A DNA stretch of 64,000 nucleotides from Pseudomonas sp. B21-040 (GCF_024748695.1 NZ_CP087176.1:6379501-6443500); one strand, 5' to 3'; counted from the first letter of the stretch, positions 37,694-47,355 are shown. Notes: a model not told the origin generated them from the letters alone. A program made the numbers and translations.

Positions 37694-38275
37694 CTATTTT
37701 TCGAAACCGCTCGAGGGGAATACATCCGTACCGCGCCAGCGTCGAACCGAGCGCTGGAAGAACAGGCTGTTGGGCACTTGAACCATGGCACTGCCGGTGC
37801 CAAGTTCTTCCGCTTCGATCAGCGTGGTGTAAAGCAGATTGATCGCCACTACCCGGCCTTTGACGCCAGGCTTGTCGGTGGTGTCCACCAACTCGACGAC
37901 ATCGCCAAGGCGAAACGGGCCGACGGTGAAAATCAGGATCGCGCACAGCAGGTTGGAGAGCACACTCCACATGGCGAAAAACGCCACCGCCGCCACCGCA
38001 ACGAAGCCCGACAGCGCGGTCCACAGAACCGTGGCCGACACCCCGAGGCGCTCCAGCACGAAAATCAGCGCACTGCCCATGATCAGCCAGCGCAATCCAC
38101 CGCGTAGCGGCATCAGCAACTGCGGCGGAAACGGATAGCGCTCGCCCAGTCGGGTCAGGCCTTTGGCAACGAAGCGCTGGGTGAAATAGCCAGCCAGCAG
38201 AATCAGCAGGATTTGCACGACCAGCCAGAGGGGTTCGATCCAGACTGCCGGCAACGGCAGCTTGAACGCCTCCAT
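37694..38275 (-). CDS. Small MscS family mechanosensitive channel
   Basis: A 193-residue membrane protein with about three to four spans and the MscS beta-domain start: LSGFVAVAAVAFFAMWSVLSNLLCAILIFTVGPFRLGDVVELVD, then GVKGRVVAINLLYTTLIEAEELGTGSAMVQVPNSLFFQRSVRR. It is much shorter than E. coli MscS (286 residues): the C-terminal alpha/beta cage is missing. The ATG at 38275 overlaps the ABC-F stop as ATGA. It is likely the end gene of that operon. Confidence 0.88.
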   Translation of the reverse strand: MEAFKLPLPAVWIEPLWLVVQILLILLAGYFTQRFVAKGLTRLGERYPFPPQLLMPLRGGLRWLIMGSALIFVLERLGVSATVLWTALSGFVAVAAVAFFAMWSVLSNLLCAILIFTVGPFRLGDVVELVDTTDKPGVKGRVVAINLLYTTLIEAEELGTGSAMVQVPNSLFFQRSVRRWRGTDVFPSSGFEK

Positions 38276-40185
38276 CAAGACAGCGCCTCCAGCTCGGCCT
38301 GCATGCTTTCCAGCAGTTCAAGCGCTTCCATCCAGGCTTCTTCCAGTTCGGCTTCGCGCACCTTCAACCTGGCCTGTTCGGCCAGCAGATCGCGCAAGTC
38401 GTTCTTGCGCGCCGGCTCGTAGATGTCGCTGTCACCCAGGCTGGCGTCAATCTTCGCCAGTTTCTCGTGCAGTTTGCCAAGCTCGGCTTCCAGCTTGTCG
38501 GCCTCACGCTTGTGCGGCGCCAGTTGCTGACGCAACGCAGCAGCGGCCTGACGCTGGGCCTTCTTGTCGGTTTTGTCCGGGTTGACCGGTGTGTTGCTGA
38601 CCGGCGCATTGCGCTGGCGATAGTCCACCAGCCAACGGGTGTAGTCTTCCAGGTCGCCGTCGAACTCCTCGACCTTGCCGTCCGCCACCAGGTAGAAATT
38701 GTCCGTGGTGCTTTTGAGCAAATGGCGATCGTGGGAGACCACCAGTACCGCGCCACTGAATTCCTGCAGGGCCATGGTCAGCGCCAGGCGCATTTCCAGG
38801 TCCAGGTGGTTGGTTGGCTCATCGAGCAGCAACAGGTTCGGTCGGCCCCAGGCGATCAACGCCAGTGCCAGGCGGGCCTTCTCGCCACCGGAGAAGTTCA
38901 GCACCGGCTCATCGATGCGTGCACCACGGAAGTCGAAACCGCCAAGGAAGTCGCGCAGGGTCTGCTCGCGCTCGGTCGGAGCCAGGCGCTGCAAGTGCAG
39001 CAACGGGCTGGCCTTGGAGTCGAGTGAGTCCAGCTGATGCTGGGCGAAGTAGCCGACGACGGTGTTCTCGCCACGGGTCAGTCGGCCGGACAACGGCTCG
39101 AGTTCACCGGCCAGGTTTTTGATCAGGGTCGATTTACCGGCACCGTTCGGGCCAAGCAAACCGATCCGCGCACCGGGGGTCAGTTGCAGCTTGACCTTCT
39201 CCAGCACGGCTTTGTCGCCATAACCCAGCCGGGCATCGGACAGATCGATCAGCGGGCTGGAGATTTTCTGTGATTCGCGGAAAACGAAATCGAACGGTGA
39301 ATCGACATGGGCGGCGGACAGTTCTTCCATCCGTTCCAGCGCCTTGATCCGGCTCTGGGCCTGACGGGCCTTGGTGGCCTGGGCCTTGAAGCGGGCGATG
39401 TAGCTTTCCATGTGCGCACGTTGCGCCTGCTGCTTCTCGTAGGCCTGCTGCTGCTGGGCCAGACGTTCGGCGCGGGCGCGTTCGAAGGCGCTATAACCAC
39501 CGCGGTACAGGGTGATCTTGCGTTGATCGACGTGAGCCACGTGATCGACCACGGCATCGAGGAAGTCCCGGTCGTGGGAAATCAGCATCAAAGTGCCGGG
39601 GTAGCTTTTGAGCCACTCTTCGAGCCAGATGATGGCGTCGAGGTCCAAGTGGTTGGTCGGTTCGTCGAGTAGCAACAAGTCCGAGGGGCACATCAAAGCT
39701 TGCGCCAGGTTCAGACGCATCCTCCAACCACCAGAGAAATCTCCTACCTGACGATCCATCTGCTCGTTGGTGAATCCAAGGCCGGCCAGCAACTTGCGGG
39801 CCCGGGCATCGGCGGTGTAACCGTCGGCGCTGTCGAGTTCCGCGTGCAGGCGGGCCTGAGCGGCACCGTCATGCGCCGCTTCGGCTGCGGCGAGGTCGCG
39901 TTGCACCTGGCGCAGGCGCAGGTCGCCATCGAGCACGTAGTCGACCGCCAGGCGTTCGAGCGTATCGACTTCCTGGCGCATGTGGGCGATGCGCCAGTCG
40001 GCCGGCAGGAAGCAATCACCCGAGTCCGGGTGCAGTTCGCCCCGAAGCAAGGCGAACAGGCTCGATTTGCCGGCGCCGTTGGCACCGATGAGGCCGGCTT
40101 TGTGGCCGGCGTGCAGGGTCAGCTCGGCGTCTTCTAGCAGACGTTGAGGGCCACGCTGTAAAGTCAGGTTCTGAAGTCGAATCAT
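38275..40185 (-). CDS. yheS: ABC-F family ATPase (YheS-type)
   Basis: A 636-residue soluble protein with two ABC cassettes: GANGAGKSSL (near residue 33), SGGWRMRLNLAQAL and LLLDEPTNHLDLDAI in the first; GPNGAGKSTL, SGGEKARLALALI and LLLDEPTNHLDLEMR in the second. An inter-domain linker of basic, Gln-rich helices (RAERLAQQQQAYEKQQAQRAHMESYIARF) and a C-terminal coiled coil are present. ABC-F proteins act on the ribosome, clearing stalls at the peptidyl-transferase centre. The ATG at 40185 matches the family start MIRLQNLTLQRG. Divergent from the TIGR02444 gene (50 bp). Confidence 0.93.
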   Translation of the reverse strand: MIRLQNLTLQRGPQRLLEDAELTLHAGHKAGLIGANGAGKSSLFALLRGELHPDSGDCFLPADWRIAHMRQEVDTLERLAVDYVLDGDLRLRQVQRDLAAAEAAHDGAAQARLHAELDSADGYTADARARKLLAGLGFTNEQMDRQVGDFSGGWRMRLNLAQALMCPSDLLLLDEPTNHLDLDAIIWLEEWLKSYPGTLMLISHDRDFLDAVVDHVAHVDQRKITLYRGGYSAFERARAERLAQQQQAYEKQQAQRAHMESYIARFKAQATKARQAQSRIKALERMEELSAAHVDSPFDFVFRESQKISSPLIDLSDARLGYGDKAVLEKVKLQLTPGARIGLLGPNGAGKSTLIKNLAGELEPLSGRLTRGENTVVGYFAQHQLDSLDSKASPLLHLQRLAPTEREQTLRDFLGGFDFRGARIDEPVLNFSGGEKARLALALIAWGRPNLLLLDEPTNHLDLEMRLALTMALQEFSGAVLVVSHDRHLLKSTTDNFYLVADGKVEEFDGDLEDYTRWLVDYRQRNAPVSNTPVNPDKTDKKAQRQAAAALRQQLAPHKREADKLEAELGKLHEKLAKIDASLGDSDIYEPARKNDLRDLLAEQARLKVREAELEEAWMEALELLESMQAELEALS

Positions 40186-40235
40186 AATGGCGGCGGAGTC
40201 TACCAGCTTCGCTCGCAACTGGCGCGAGTAGCACT

Positions 40236-40700
40236 ATGTCCTCTGACCTGTGGAGCTTTTCCCTGACGACTTACGCCCGTCCCGGCGTTGAACACGCGTG
40301 CCTGCAACTGCAGTCGGCCGGCGTGAATGTGTGTTTGCTGCTCTGTGGATTGTGGCTGGGGGAGCGTGGCGTCGCCTGCAACGAGCATCGAATCAAGAGG
40401 CTGCGCGCGGTGGCGGAACCTTGGGATGGGGATGTCGTGCAACCGTTGCGCGCATTGCGCATGCGCTGGAAAGCCGTCGCAACGAAGGACTCCGAGCTGA
40501 AAAAATTGCGCGAGCAAGTGCAGGCACTGGAACTGGAAGCCGAGCGACATCTGTTGTTGCGACTGGAGCGATCGGCGCAGAGCTGGCCGCAGAATGAGGC
40601 GACCGATCTAACGGCCTGGCTGGAAGGTATGGCGGCAGGCGCCGCCAACCTGGACCGCGACGCGCTGCTTGAGCTGCGCGTCGCGGTAACCGGCACTTAG
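40236..40700 (+). CDS. TIGR02444 family protein
   Basis: A 154-residue protein with the family pattern: DLWSFSLTTYARPGVEHACLQLQSAGVNVCLLLCGLWLGERG at residues 4-45, then a helical, Leu/Glu-rich C-terminal half. No enzymatic motif is seen. The stop codon overlaps the algP stop on the other strand (CTTAG), a compact convergent arrangement. Function unknown. Confidence 0.88.
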   Translation: MSSDLWSFSLTTYARPGVEHACLQLQSAGVNVCLLLCGLWLGERGVACNEHRIKRLRAVAEPWDGDVVQPLRALRMRWKAVATKDSELKKLREQVQALELEAERHLLLRLERSAQSWPQNEATDLTAWLEGMAAGAANLDRDALLELRVAVTGT

Positions 40701-41848
40701 GAAGCGCTGGTTGGGTTGGTGCTGGAGTTCGACAGTGCGGCTGGCGTTGGCGCAGGCGTGGTTGTCGAGGTGGTTGCGGCGGGTGCAGTCGATGCAACTG
40801 GCGCTGGCGTCACTGGCTTGGCAGCGGGCGCAGGGGTCGGTTTGGCAGCGGCGACTGGTTTGGCAGCGACGGGTTTTGCGGCTGGCTTGACTGCAGCAGG
40901 CTTGGCCGCTGGTTTTGCAACAGGCTTGGCAACAGCTGGTTTGGCGGCGGCTGGCTTGGCTGCTGGTTTCGCGGCAGCGGCTGGCTTGGCGGCAGCAGGT
41001 TTGGCCGCAATTTTAGCGGCAGGTTTTGCTGCGGTTTTTACTGCCGGTTTTGCGGCTGGTTTCGCGGCAGCGGTTTTGGCCACGGCAGGTTTAGCGGCCG
41101 GTTTCGCAGCAGCAGTTTTAACAGCCGGTTTAGCGGCTGGCTTGGCTGCTGGCTTGGCTACTGCAGTTCTTGCCACAGCAGGTTTGGCGGCAGGCGCTTT
41201 GGCAGCCGGTTTGGCAGCGGCGGTTCTCGCGGCGGCTGGTTTGGCGGCTGCAGTTCTCGCCGCTGGTTTTGCGGCAGGCTTCGCAGCGCTGGCAGCGACT
41301 GGTTTTTTCACCGCCGGTTTGGCGGCAGGTTTGGCTGCGGCTTTCACCGGCGCTTTGGCGGCGGGTTTGGCAGCAGGCTTGGCCGGTGCTTTTGCAGCAG
41401 CGGGTTTGGCAGCGGCTTTCTTGGCAGGTGCCGCAGCAGGTTTGGCTGCACGCAGGGACAACGCCTTGCTGACAGCCTCTTGAACGCGACCGACGCCCTG
41501 GGCCAATTTCAGGCTTTCCTGAGCATCACGCTTGAGTTGCAGAATGTAGCCGCGAGTTTCCGACTGACGACCCTTGAGGGCATCGAGCAACTCCTCAAGC
41601 TCTTTCACTGCGTCCTTGGCTTTGGCTTGTGCCTTGGCCTTGCCGGCCGACGCAGCGTCCTGCAATTTGGTACGGGATTTGTGCAGTTTCTCTTGCGCTT
41701 TTCCGCGCTGCTTTTCCAGTTTGGCGAGCAGTTTTTCAGCATCAGCCAAGGCTTGGGAACAAGCGTTTTCCAGATGCTCGAGCAGGCTGCCCGAGAGTTG
41801 TTGGAGTAAGTGCAACGGGGTATTTACAGGCTTCTTGGTGGCCGACAT
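40697..41848 (-). CDS. algP: AlgP (AlgR3), histone H1-like regulator with KPAA repeats
   Basis: A 383-residue protein in two parts. Residues 1-130 form an alpha-helical domain rich in Leu/Lys/Gln (LHLLQQLSGSLLEHLENACSQALADAEKLLAKLEKQ). Residues 130-383 are a highly basic, repetitive tail built of KPAA/AKPAA units, like eukaryotic histone H1. P. aeruginosa AlgP binds DNA and affects alginate gene expression. The number of repeats varies among strains. An AGGAGG ribosome site precedes the ATG. Confidence 0.95.
   Translation of the reverse strand: MSATKKPVNTPLHLLQQLSGSLLEHLENACSQALADAEKLLAKLEKQRGKAQEKLHKSRTKLQDAASAGKAKAQAKAKDAVKELEELLDALKGRQSETRGYILQLKRDAQESLKLAQGVGRVQEAVSKALSLRAAKPAAAPAKKAAAKPAAAKAPAKPAAKPAAKAPVKAAAKPAAKPAVKKPVAASAAKPAAKPAARTAAAKPAAARTAAAKPAAKAPAAKPAVARTAVAKPAAKPAAKPAVKTAAAKPAAKPAVAKTAAAKPAAKPAVKTAAKPAAKIAAKPAAAKPAAAAKPAAKPAAAKPAVAKPVAKPAAKPAAVKPAAKPVAAKPVAAAKPTPAPAAKPVTPAPVASTAPAATTSTTTPAPTPAALSNSSTNPTSAS
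40850..41455. repeat. Low-complexity tandem coding repeats in algP
   Basis: The 3' part of algP is made of imperfect 12-base units encoding KPAA/AKPA. The repeats are purine/pyrimidine biased and prone to slip. They also create long, meaningless open frames on the opposite strand. Confidence 0.9.
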
Positions 41849-42040
41849 GGTTTACCTCCTGGCTGACGTGGGTGCGGCTCATACTAGACCTCTGCTGCTA
41901 CCGCCGCTAGGGCATGTTGACAGTATCCAAAGCGCTGCGTTGCAACGAATCGAAAATCTTCTGCGCTTGCGCAAAACCAGTTCACCTTTCTGCGCAATCA
42001 CACTGGCATAATCCACCGCATCCCAGGTCGGAGAGTGCCC

Positions 42041-42706
42041 ATGTCGCGCTACCTTTTTTTATCGCTGTGCGTGATTTTTTCGGTGGCTCAAGCCGACGAA
42101 AAAACCGCCGCAAAAAACGCTCACGATCTTGCTTACAGCCTCGGCGCGAGCCTGGGCGAACGCCTTCGCCAGGAGGTTCCGGATTTGCAACTTCAGGCAC
42201 TGCTGGAAGGTCTGCAACAAGCGTATCAAGGCAAGCCGCTGGCATTGAAAGACGAACAGATCGACCAGATCCTGGCCGAGCATGAGGCCCAACTCGCCGA
42301 GCAACCCGCCCTCCCGCAAAGCGAGGCCGCACTCGAAAAAGAGCAGCGCTTTCTCACCGAAGAAAAAGCCAAGCCGGGTGTTCGGGAATTAGCTGATGGC
42401 GTGTTGCTGACGGAGCTGACTCCCGGCACGGGAGCCAAGGCTGGCCCTAACGGCAAGGTGCAGGTTTTGTATATCGGACGCCTGCCTGATGGCACCGTGT
42501 TCGATCAGAACAGTTCGCCACAGTGGTTCAGTCTCGACAGCGTCATCAGCGGTTGGCGCAGTGCACTGCAAAACATGCCCGTCGGTGCGAAATGGCGCCT
42601 GGTGATTCCATCGTCCCAGGCTTACGGCGCGGACGGTGCCGGCGACCTGATCGCACCGTTCACACCGCTGGTATTTGAAGTCGAATTGCGCGGCGCCACC
42701 AGCTGA
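42041..42706 (+). CDS. FKBP-type peptidyl-prolyl isomerase
   Basis: A 221-residue periplasmic isomerase: a signal peptide (about 1-16, ending AQA before DEKTAA), an N-terminal dimerisation domain of the FkpA/Mip type (AYSLGASLGERLRQEVPDLQLQALLEGLQQAYQGKPLAL) and a C-terminal FKBP domain (GKVQVLYIGRLPDGTVFDQNS ... VIPSSQAYGADGAGDLIAPFTPLVFEVEL). The FKBP core departs from the usual VHYTGTLxDGxxFDSS. The ATG at 42041 follows GGAGAG. Divergent from algP. Confidence 0.9.
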   Translation: MSRYLFLSLCVIFSVAQADEKTAAKNAHDLAYSLGASLGERLRQEVPDLQLQALLEGLQQAYQGKPLALKDEQIDQILAEHEAQLAEQPALPQSEAALEKEQRFLTEEKAKPGVRELADGVLLTELTPGTGAKAGPNGKVQVLYIGRLPDGTVFDQNSSPQWFSLDSVISGWRSALQNMPVGAKWRLVIPSSQAYGADGAGDLIAPFTPLVFEVELRGATS

Positions 42707-42717
42707 ATGGCAGGCAC

Positions 42718-42748
42718 AAAAAACGGCGCGCATAGCGCACCGTTTTTA
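42718..42748. terminator. Terminator between the FKBP gene and algQ
   Basis: AAAAACGGCGCGC/GCGCACCGTTTTT hairpin with T-tracts on both strands. It serves the convergent FKBP and algQ genes. Confidence 0.9.
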
Positions 42749-42764
42749 GCCTGCGGGAATAGGT

Positions 42765-43223
42765 TCAGGCCTGAACCGAATCCTCTTCCTTGTGAGCGGT
42801 ATGCAGCACTTCGATCAAGCAATCTTCCAGCTCGAAGCGTTCGTGCAACAGGCCACCCAGCTCCTTGAATTTCTCCGCGACGCACTTGCCCGCATCACAC
42901 AGGTCGTTGAACGCCAGCAGCTTCTCGGTGATAACGTCGATGCGTGGGTAAAGGGTCTCGGCCAGCTCCAGACCACGCTTGTCGTTGAAGGCCTTGGCCT
43001 CCCCCGTCAACTGTTCGTAGATCTCGAAGTGCCCGGCAGACACGTAATCGACCAGCACGCCGCAGAATTCCTGCAAGGGCTTTCGGTCTTCGCTCAGCGT
43101 TTCAGGCTTTGCACCGAGCTTGTCGTATGCATCGATCAGATCTTTGCGCTCCTGCAACCAGCGGTCGATCAGCAGGTGCACTCCGCCCCAGCGTTCCTGA
43201 GCATTCTGACAACTTTCGAGCAT
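42765..43223 (-). CDS. algQ: Regulator of sigma D, AlgQ/Rsd
   Basis: A 152-residue helical-bundle anti-sigma factor. [30 protein letters not shown] at the start and [21 protein letters not shown] in the middle match Rsd/AlgQ. The protein binds region 4 of RpoD and thereby favours alternative sigma factors; in P. aeruginosa it affects alginate and other virulence traits. The FKBP gene is convergent downstream. It is found near algP as in P. aeruginosa. Confidence 0.96.
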   Translation of the reverse strand: MLESCQNAQERWGGVHLLIDRWLQERKDLIDAYDKLGAKPETLSEDRKPLQEFCGVLVDYVSAGHFEIYEQLTGEAKAFNDKRGLELAETLYPRIDVITEKLLAFNDLCDAGKCVAEKFKELGGLLHERFELEDCLIEVLHTAHKEEDSVQA

Positions 43224-43400
43224 GGTGATCTCTCTTCCCTTGTGGGTCAGCTGCTCTATGCCTGCTCGCCTCTTGTTACGTCAGTGGGCGGTCAGGCAGA
43301 GCGTCATCGAGCAACATAATTCCAATGACACGTGCGGGCCAGATTATGCCCGCGCGACTGTGGCTTCAAGGTACGCAGGCGATAAAGTTCATACAAGTGT

Positions 43401-43952
43401 TTAATCGCCCATCCGCACCCGGTGCGACGACTTGCCGCTGAGCGGTCGTTCACACGCAAGCCAGACGATGCGAAGCAACTGATAGCTCCCCAGAATCGTC
43501 ATCGCGACAAAGAGCAGCAGGCTCCATTCCGGAATGCTCAGATCGAACAACGTCCAGGAAATCTCGTCACAATCGCCCTCCCCTTTAAACATCTGCGTGA
43601 CCCGGCATACCCAGGGCAGGCTTTGGTACATCGTCTCCAGGCTGGACGAGCACGTCGTTAGCTGATGCGCCGGATCACTTTGCCGCAAAATCTGCCGCCA
43701 CGCCGTAGCTGTGCCCACGAGGCTGCAGAAAAATCCGGACAACCAATACAGGAACGATCCAAAGCGCCCAGGCCCCTGCACCGAGGCTGCAAGGCTGATA
43801 CCCGTTAGCAACGCCAGGCAAAGCCGTTGCAAAAGGCACAAGCCGCAGGGTTTGAGTCCGACCGCATATTCCAGGTAATAGGAAACGCCCAAGGCCAGGG
43901 AGCCTGTAATGAAAACCATGAAAAACAAGGAGCGTGAGCAGGCCAAAGACAT
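43401..43952 (-). CDS. dsbB: Disulfide bond formation protein B (DsbB family)
   Basis: A 183-residue inner-membrane protein with four spans. The quinone-linked redox pair is C36-x2-C39 in LKPCGLCLLQRL, and the periplasmic loop has TTCSSS and PWVCRV cysteines for exchange with DsbA. DsbB re-oxidises DsbA and passes electrons to ubiquinone. Located between algQ and the hem operon. The 230 bp upstream, toward hemY, contains nothing I can call. Confidence 0.93.
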   Translation of the reverse strand: MSLACSRSLFFMVFITGSLALGVSYYLEYAVGLKPCGLCLLQRLCLALLTGISLAASVQGPGRFGSFLYWLSGFFCSLVGTATAWRQILRQSDPAHQLTTCSSSLETMYQSLPWVCRVTQMFKGEGDCDEISWTLFDLSIPEWSLLLFVAMTILGSYQLLRIVWLACERPLSGKSSHRVRMGD

Positions 43953-44181
43953 GGCATTTCCGTACCAATAGAGACAGGTGGTTACGGTAGAGGAAAGCGC
44001 GCCGGCCTTTCAAGGCAGGTCTGCACGGACACTTCACCAGAAGCGTAGGGAATTCCCGACGGCGTCGAGAGGAATTGGTGTAGTCCCATGTAGGACAAGG
44101 CCGATCAAAGACTACAAAGCCAAACACCAGAAGAATTTTGAGCATGCGGATCGCCCTTTCGAGCGCCCCTTGCCCAAGACT

Positions 44182-45420
44182 TCAAGCGTGAGCCAACGTC
44201 GGCAGCGGTGCTGCCAGCAGGCGCTCATCGAGCATGCCCAGGCCTTCCTGAAACAGCTGATTACTGCGTTGCGTGTCACCGAGCTGTGCCAGTAGCCGCG
44301 CCAGTTCCGCGCAGGCTTCCGGGTTACGCTGAACCCGCAGGCTGCTTTCCAGGTAATCACGCGCCTTGCCCCAAAGGCTGTTTTGCAGACACAAGCGACC
44401 CAGTGTCAGCAACAGGCTTGGGTCGGCCGGATGATCCTTGAGCCAGCCCTCAGCCGTTTGCAACTGCCGAGCCGGATCGCTGCCGCGAACCAGTCCGTAA
44501 AGACGCGCCAGATGACTGTCGTATTTACGTTTGAGGGTCGTGCGCAAAACCTCTTCCGCTTCGACCTGCGCGCCCAGCTGCCGCAATTGCTCGGCATACG
44601 CCAGCACCAGCTGAGGTTCCTGACGCTGAGCCGAAGTGAGCTGCTGCCAGGCGCGGTTGAGCGATTGCAGACCAACCTTGCCATCGTCTTCCCGATGCGC
44701 CGCCAGGGACAGGTTTTCACCCCACGCACGACGCTCCAGTTCAGCCAGTTCAGCGGGCGGCAGGACTTTATCCTTGCGCAGCTCGGGCAACAGGCGAATC
44801 ACCGCCGACCAGTCGCCACGCTGCTGAAGCAGACGCTGTAGCTGTCGCAGCATCTGCGCGTTGTGCGGATGACGCTCATGCATGGCTTGAAGGGCCGCCA
44901 GCGCACCGTCGGTATCGCCCCGGTCAGTCTGCAATTGTGCATGGTTCAAGGCGATCGCCAGTTCGGCCTGCGGCTGGCGCTCCAGTGCACGCTCCAGCAG
45001 ATTGTCGCTTTCTTCGTAGTGACCTTGTTCGTTCGCGGCGCGAGCCGCGCCGAGGTAGTAAAGCAGCGGTTGGCGTTCGGCCTCCGCAGCCCGTTGCAAA
45101 TGACGCTGCGCACTTGCCCAGCGACCTTCCGCCAAATCCAGCTGACCGTGTTCTATCGCCACTTGCACGCGGCGGCTGCGATTTCGGTTCGACCAGGGAT
45201 TGACCACGCCACTGGACGTCATCACCAGCTCAACCAGCACCTTGATGCCCCAAAACAGCAGCCACAGGACCGCGACCAACGCCAGCGTCGCCCACAGGCT
45301 CGATTCATAACGAAAACTTTTGTAGGCAATCAGCACGTAACCGGCATGTTCGGCAATCGCCAACCCTAGCGCGGCGGCCGCGGCGATCACCAGGAACACG
45401 ATCACATAGAGACGTTTCAT
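44182..45420 (-). CDS. hemY: Haem biosynthesis-associated TPR protein HemY
   Basis: A 412-residue protein with two N-terminal membrane spans (IVFLVIAAAAALGLAIAEHAGYVL and LWATLALVAVLWLLFWGIKVLVELV) and then tetratricopeptide repeats (for example LYYLGAARAANEQGHYEESDNLLERALERQP). Gammaproteobacterial HemY is not protoporphyrinogen oxidase; it is a poorly understood partner of the haem pathway. ATGA overlap with hemX. Last gene of the hemC-hemD-hemX-hemY operon. Confidence 0.95.
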   Translation of the reverse strand: MKRLYVIVFLVIAAAAALGLAIAEHAGYVLIAYKSFRYESSLWATLALVAVLWLLFWGIKVLVELVMTSSGVVNPWSNRNRSRRVQVAIEHGQLDLAEGRWASAQRHLQRAAEAERQPLLYYLGAARAANEQGHYEESDNLLERALERQPQAELAIALNHAQLQTDRGDTDGALAALQAMHERHPHNAQMLRQLQRLLQQRGDWSAVIRLLPELRKDKVLPPAELAELERRAWGENLSLAAHREDDGKVGLQSLNRAWQQLTSAQRQEPQLVLAYAEQLRQLGAQVEAEEVLRTTLKRKYDSHLARLYGLVRGSDPARQLQTAEGWLKDHPADPSLLLTLGRLCLQNSLWGKARDYLESSLRVQRNPEACAELARLLAQLGDTQRSNQLFQEGLGMLDERLLAAPLPTLAHA

Positions 45421-46571
45421 GGCGTTGCTTCCTGAGCGGTACCTGCGGCAGGTTTAGCCATCGGCTTGATCGAGTCCTCGGCGTTGACGTTACGCCGCTC
45501 CAGATACCCCTGAACCGCGCTCAGCGTGCCGGTCAGGTCCGGCGTCACCACGGTGACCCGTTGTTTGCTCAACTCGCCAACCTGCTCAAGCATCACTTTG
45601 CTCTGGGGGTTGTCCGGATTGAAGTTGCCGGTCAACACATCCCGCGCTTCCGCCAGCGCCTGGGTGTAAACCGCAGCCTGACCATTGAGCGCGGCCCATT
45701 GCGCCTGCTCCAGCGCCAGGCTCAGGGCCAGGCGCACCTGGCTCAGGCTCTGCCCGGCCAACAATGGACGCACATTTTTGTCAGCATTGAAGTCGATGCG
45801 GATGTAGCGGGAGATCTGATCCCACCACTGCGCCCAGCGACTGGCACCGTCACCATCGGCGGTCAGGCCCAGCAGTGATTCACCCCGGTCCTTGTACTCG
45901 GGCGCCAGTTCGGTGAGGTCAATCACCTGATCACGCAAAGCGCCCAGTCTCAGGAACAACCCGGTGCGATCCGGTTGCTCGGTGCTGCGCAACGCCACCA
46001 GGGTTTTGGCCACTTGCTCGCGAGCGGCAAAAGAGCCCGGATCGTTCTGTTCACGAAGAATATCGTCGGCACCCTGCACCAACGCCTGGGCGCTGCTGAT
46101 GTCTTGCAATGCCGAGAGTCGCAGGCTGGCCAGACGCAGCAAATGCTCGGCCTCGGCCAGGCGCCAATCTTTGCGGCTGGCACCGAGGATGGTTTCAAGT
46201 CGCTGGTTCAGGCGTTGTTGATCACCCTGCAACTGCGTCACCAGGCGGCTGCGCGCTTGCAGCTCATCGACGGCAGGCAACTGCTCCAGCCGTGCAGTAA
46301 TGCGCTGCTCGTTGAGCTTGAGGCTTTGCGCCTGATCGTTCAGCGCCTGCACCTGAGCCAGTTGTTGCTGGTTATTGGCTTGCAGGTGACGCACCTGCCA
46401 GACACCCCAACCGCCCACGGCGACCCCGGCAGCACCCAGCAGCAGTGCGACGATTGCCAGCCCATTGCCTCGGCGCTGCACGTCAGCAGGTGGCGCCGTT
46501 TCAACCGGAGTTTCAACCTGTGCATCACGCACTGGCTGGTCGTCATCTTTAGGCAAGGCAGTTTCGCTCAC
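45417..46571 (-). CDS. hemX: HemX, membrane-anchored protein of the hem operon
   Basis: A 384-residue protein with one membrane segment (GLAIVALLLGAAGVAVGGWGVWQV, about residues 35-58) after a Pro/acidic cytoplasmic tail, followed by a long coiled coil and helical domain. It is often annotated as uroporphyrin-III C-methyltransferase but has no SAM-methyltransferase motif. The start is GTG at 46571 (VSETALPK) with AAAGGATG before it; the longer open frame lies in hemD. Overlaps hemY by 4 bp. Confidence 0.93.
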   Translation of the reverse strand: MSETALPKDDDQPVRDAQVETPVETAPPADVQRRGNGLAIVALLLGAAGVAVGGWGVWQVRHLQANNQQQLAQVQALNDQAQSLKLNEQRITARLEQLPAVDELQARSRLVTQLQGDQQRLNQRLETILGASRKDWRLAEAEHLLRLASLRLSALQDISSAQALVQGADDILREQNDPGSFAAREQVAKTLVALRSTEQPDRTGLFLRLGALRDQVIDLTELAPEYKDRGESLLGLTADGDGASRWAQWWDQISRYIRIDFNADKNVRPLLAGQSLSQVRLALSLALEQAQWAALNGQAAVYTQALAEARDVLTGNFNPDNPQSKVMLEQVGELSKQRVTVVTPDLTGTLSAVQGYLERRNVNAEDSIKPMAKPAAGTAQEATP

Positions 46572-46587
46572 GTATCCATCCTTTGCA

Positions 46588-47355
46588 TTAGAGAACGGGT
46601 TCGGGATGCTCCCGCAACGCCGCCAGCAAAGCCGCGGCACTGGCGCCGCGACAATCCACAACTGTTTGGGCCCCGGCAGCGCGTGCCAGCTCGGCGACCC
46701 TGGGGCTTGGAACAAACAACGGCAACCGCGCCAACTGTGGCCAGGCATCGCCGGCCAGTTGATGCAGGTGCTCAAAACCTTGCCCACTGCTGACCACCAG
46801 CCCGTTCAAGCGTTCCGCCCGGACCCGCTCGACCAGCTCCGCAGCCGGGTATTCAGGCAATCTGCGACGGTACAACTCCAGATACTCGACACTAGCACCA
46901 AGCTCGCGCAAACGCTCAGCCAGTAGCTCGCGACCACCCTCCCCGCGCATGATCAGCACCCGCGGTTCAGGCCCGGCAATAGCCTCGCGCAAAGTAGCAA
47001 GTTCAAGCAAGGCTTCACTGTCGTCACCCTCCGCCGGGAAGCTCACATCCAGACCACTTTCATCGAGGATCTGTGCGGTGGCTGCGCCTACGCTGAACCA
47101 CTTCAGTGACGGTGGCCGAGGCCAGAATTGGCCGAGCAGGTCGACGCCGATTCTGGCAGCCGGTTTGCTGACGACAATTACCGCGCTGAAGCGATCCAGT
47201 TTCCGGATCACCTCGCGCATGGTGTCAGAGACAGCAATCGGACCGATTTCCAAAAGCGGCAAGCAGCTGCTGAAAATCCCCGCTTCGGCCAACGCATGGC
47301 TCAGCGCCGCTGACTCATCCGCAGGGCGCGTCAGCAGCAGGCGCCAACCTGTCAC
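46588..47355 (-). CDS. hemD: Uroporphyrinogen-III synthase
   Basis: A 255-residue two-domain enzyme that closes hydroxymethylbilane with inversion of ring D. It starts [23 protein letters not shown], with [49 protein letters not shown] and [14 protein letters not shown] as family landmarks. The start codon is GTG and overlaps the hemC stop (GTGA), so translation is coupled. Confidence 0.95.
   Translation of the reverse strand: MTGWRLLLTRPADESAALSHALAEAGIFSSCLPLLEIGPIAVSDTMREVIRKLDRFSAVIVVSKPAARIGVDLLGQFWPRPPSLKWFSVGAATAQILDESGLDVSFPAEGDDSEALLELATLREAIAGPEPRVLIMRGEGGRELLAERLRELGASVEYLELYRRRLPEYPAAELVERVRAERLNGLVVSSGQGFEHLHQLAGDAWPQLARLPLFVPSPRVAELARAAGAQTVVDCRGASAAALLAALREHPEPVL

Noticed and set aside
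37611..38321. 236-residue minus-strand frame overlapping mscS
   Set aside because: It is out of frame with the clear MscS protein and shows no domain.
40716..41483. 255-residue Gly/Ala/Leu-rich plus-strand frame
   Set aside because: It is the complement of the KPAA repeats of algP and has no ribosome site or family pattern.
43675..44145. 156-residue minus-strand frame upstream of and overlapping dsbB
   Set aside because: It runs in another frame through the dsbB coding region and reads as frame-shifted DsbB-like composition; the 230-bp gap to hemY shows no supported gene.
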